Source: Hyposmocoma kahamanoa | Lineage: Eukaryota > Arthropoda > Insecta > Lepidoptera > Cosmopterigidae | Reading direction: 5' to 3' | DNA: 64,000 nucleotides | Assembly (NCBI RefSeq): GCF_003589595.1 | Contig: NW_020654748.1 | Coordinates: 2,020,314 to 2,084,313 of the forward strand | Shown here: positions 62,645 through 64,000 of the stretch, piece after piece | Position numbering within the stretch: position 1 is the stretch's first letter | Layout: each line of letters starts with the position of its first letter | Translations under genes and position numbers: made by a program | Notes under the pieces: model-generated | What the model was told of the DNA's origin: nothing | Seen by the model: only the letters and a program-made list of their open reading frames with translations | The model's database searches: none

Positions 62645-62771
62645 GATCAACTCCAACTTTCCGTCCGAAACAATTACTATCAAATAAATAATACCCGACA
62701 CAATTAAAACACGCATGAAGCGAATAAGTTTCATACTTGACATTGCTTTTTGATTTGGTCGAGTATTATTT
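62645..62771 (+). mobile_element. Family B MITE, left half only
   Basis: TCCGTCCGAAACAATTACTA to TTGATTTGGTCGAGTATTA, then cut off by the LINE tail. A matching right-half start (AGTATTACTTATTTGCCAGTA, split as AGTATTACTT and ATTTGCCAGTA) reappears at the window end, 63980-64000. Confidence 0.75.
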
Positions 62772-63025
62772 CTTCTTCTTTCTAGCCATTCTCAATTATA
62801 TCAGTGTAGGTCTCCTTCAGTTTCTACCACTTCTCTCGGTTCTGTGCCACCTGTATCCAATTCAACCCCGCCACTTTCTTTACGTCATCCTTCCAATGCA
62901 TCTGCCGGTTTCCCTCTGGCGCGTTTTTCTCCCCAAGGATGCCATTCGAGGACCGCCTTACACCAGGAGCCATGTTTTCGAGCAACGTGACCCGCCCACC
63001 GCTACTCAAGGTTCGTTACGCGTTT
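62772..63025 (-). pseudogene. LINE 3' end, frameshifted
   Basis: Minus strand reads WGGHVARKHGSWCKAVLEWH in one frame, then shifts to NRQMHWKDDVKKVAGLNWIQ VAQNREKW in another, the standard C-terminus of insect jockey-type LINE polymerases, followed by a stop and a GAAGAAGAA tail. Confidence 0.82.
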
Positions 63026-63221
63026 GGTGACATCTGTGACTCAGCTTTCCTGTTTAAGTCACATACAAGGGCTGGTAGCTGTAAATTTACCTTACTGGAT
63101 GACGAAATACTTTCACAGATTTCTCATAGATGGTGCTACGGCTAAAAAGTCATTGAAAATCAAATACAAAGACCCGACAAGCGTATAGAAAACAAATTCG
63201 TGAGGCCCGCTGGTTCGTTAC

Positions 63222-63300
63222 GTGGCTTAGTTGGCATAGGGTCTGGCACGGTTTGATAGAAGACGTCGGTTCGAATCCGGCCGGACCGTAGGAAAATTTA
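63222..63300 (+). mobile_element. tRNA-headed SINE, third type
   Basis: ACGTGGCTTAGTTGGCATAG (A-box) and GTCGGTTCGAATCCGGCCGG (B-box) followed by an AT-rich body. The cloverleaf is incomplete. Confidence 0.65.
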
Positions 63301-63916
63301 TTCTATAGGTGTTTGATCTTTGTTTTAATATTATTTAAAAAATCTATTTTCTTTGGCGTTTTTTTGTAACATTAATAAAATAATCATCTGCCTCGCTTAA
63401 TCGTTCTGAAATTTTATCGAAGTTATATTTTAAAAACAACAGCGAGCTGCTTTTACGACTTACAGGTTGTTTCTGGAAGGTTTGTAAATTATTCCAGCGT
63501 GCTTGTAGGGAATGCCACAACTCGTATAACCGCAATGAATATCAGCATCGATGAATGCGGATGCTGATCCGGATATTTTAATTTATGCGTATATTCGCAA
63601 CAACACTGGTCGAGAATACAGCGAGTGCCGCTACGGGCCGATGCCGAACTTATCATGCCTCTGTTTCAGTGCTTTAATGTATGACATTACAGGTCAATAT
63701 CATCTGGTCATCAAACATCGCATCTATCACGATTACGTCTTGTCTCTAGTCATCTAGTCACCCAGGTCTACTGTGTTTTATAAACTATAAATTGCAAAAC
63801 TGCTTCAAATACAAAAGTATTTATAGCCCTATATATGTGGCCCTACTGTCTATTTTGTTACGAGATAGTCAAAGAAAAAGCATAGCTTCTGTTTTTATTT
63901 TTATTTTATTTTATAG
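63301..63916. other. No gene recognised
   Basis: A minus frame at 63535-63344 (LYELWHSLQARWNNLQTFQK) is open but matches no family I can name. No GOGAT 5' exon was found here. Confidence 0.4.
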
Positions 63917-63973
63917 CTAGTGGAGTAATTTCACAAAAAATAATTGAATATCAATTCAATATAAATTTAATCA
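63917..63973 (+). repeat. Dispersed repeat shared with 54640-54700
   Basis: GTGGAGTAATTTCACAAAAA and ATAATTGAATATCAATTCAA, nearly identical to the earlier copy. Confidence 0.75.
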
Positions 63974-64000
63974 CATACAAGTATTACTTATTTGCCAGTA

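Noticed and set aside
1..64000. CRISPR array or bacterial defence system
   Set aside because: No regularly spaced repeats of that kind; the direct repeats found are transposon- or minisatellite-derived, and the gene structure is eukaryotic.
62308..64000. Search for the missing 5' exons of GOGAT
   Set aside because: No minus-strand segment here resembled the upstream amidotransferase sequence or the Cys-containing N-terminus, so I place those exons beyond the window.

Overview
This 64-kb window looks like a piece of a lepidopteran (moth or butterfly) nuclear genome. The sequence is AT-rich, and one very long split gene is filled with transposable elements: a mariner, a Ty3/gypsy remnant, several LINE 3' ends, tRNA-headed SINEs and many foldback MITEs. 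There are no bacterial-style operons. The order-level placement is inference from repeat style and gene structure.

The only host gene I can support is glutamate synthase (GOGAT, probably the NADH-dependent single-chain form), on the minus strand. I could splice 35 consecutive coding exons by eye, from 62307 down to the TGA stop at 15244-15242. All introns have GT-AG ends and phases match at every junction. The exons sum to 5,532 nt, an uninterrupted frame of 1,843 codons plus stop. The gene starts outside the window: the amino-terminal catalytic Cys and about 200-250 residues (judged from the family's usual ~2,050-2,100 residues) must lie beyond 62307, probably beyond 64000. Along the protein the exons give the rest of the class II glutamine amidotransferase domain (exons 1-5), the central domain (6-11), the FMN/3Fe-4S synthase barrel (12-19), the GXGXG beta-helix (20-24), a linker (25) and the GltD-like FAD/NAD(P)H domain with its 4Fe-4S cysteines (26-35). 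Together these release ammonia from glutamine, channel it to 2-oxoglutarate on the FMN, and supply electrons from NAD(P)H.

Layout: 1-15.2 kb is downstream flank made of repeats (inverted repeat pair, LINE fragment, MITEs, SINE). 15.2-62.3 kb is the gene. Its largest intron (50.1-58.7 kb) holds a gypsy remnant, a mariner with an intact transposase frame, a ~480-bp palindrome and a TTAA-flanked element. 62.3-64 kb is upstream intron or flank with MITEs and a LINE fragment.

The most unusual material is in the repeats. One foldback family (called E here) has asymmetric ends and makes 10-12 bp target duplications in at least six copies, from 261 bp down to 30 bp, with one insertion confirmed by a paralogous empty site. 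At least four different non-autonomous families have exact 8-bp target duplications (hAT-like), including a twin pair of 228-bp elements. All repeat-family letters are local labels.
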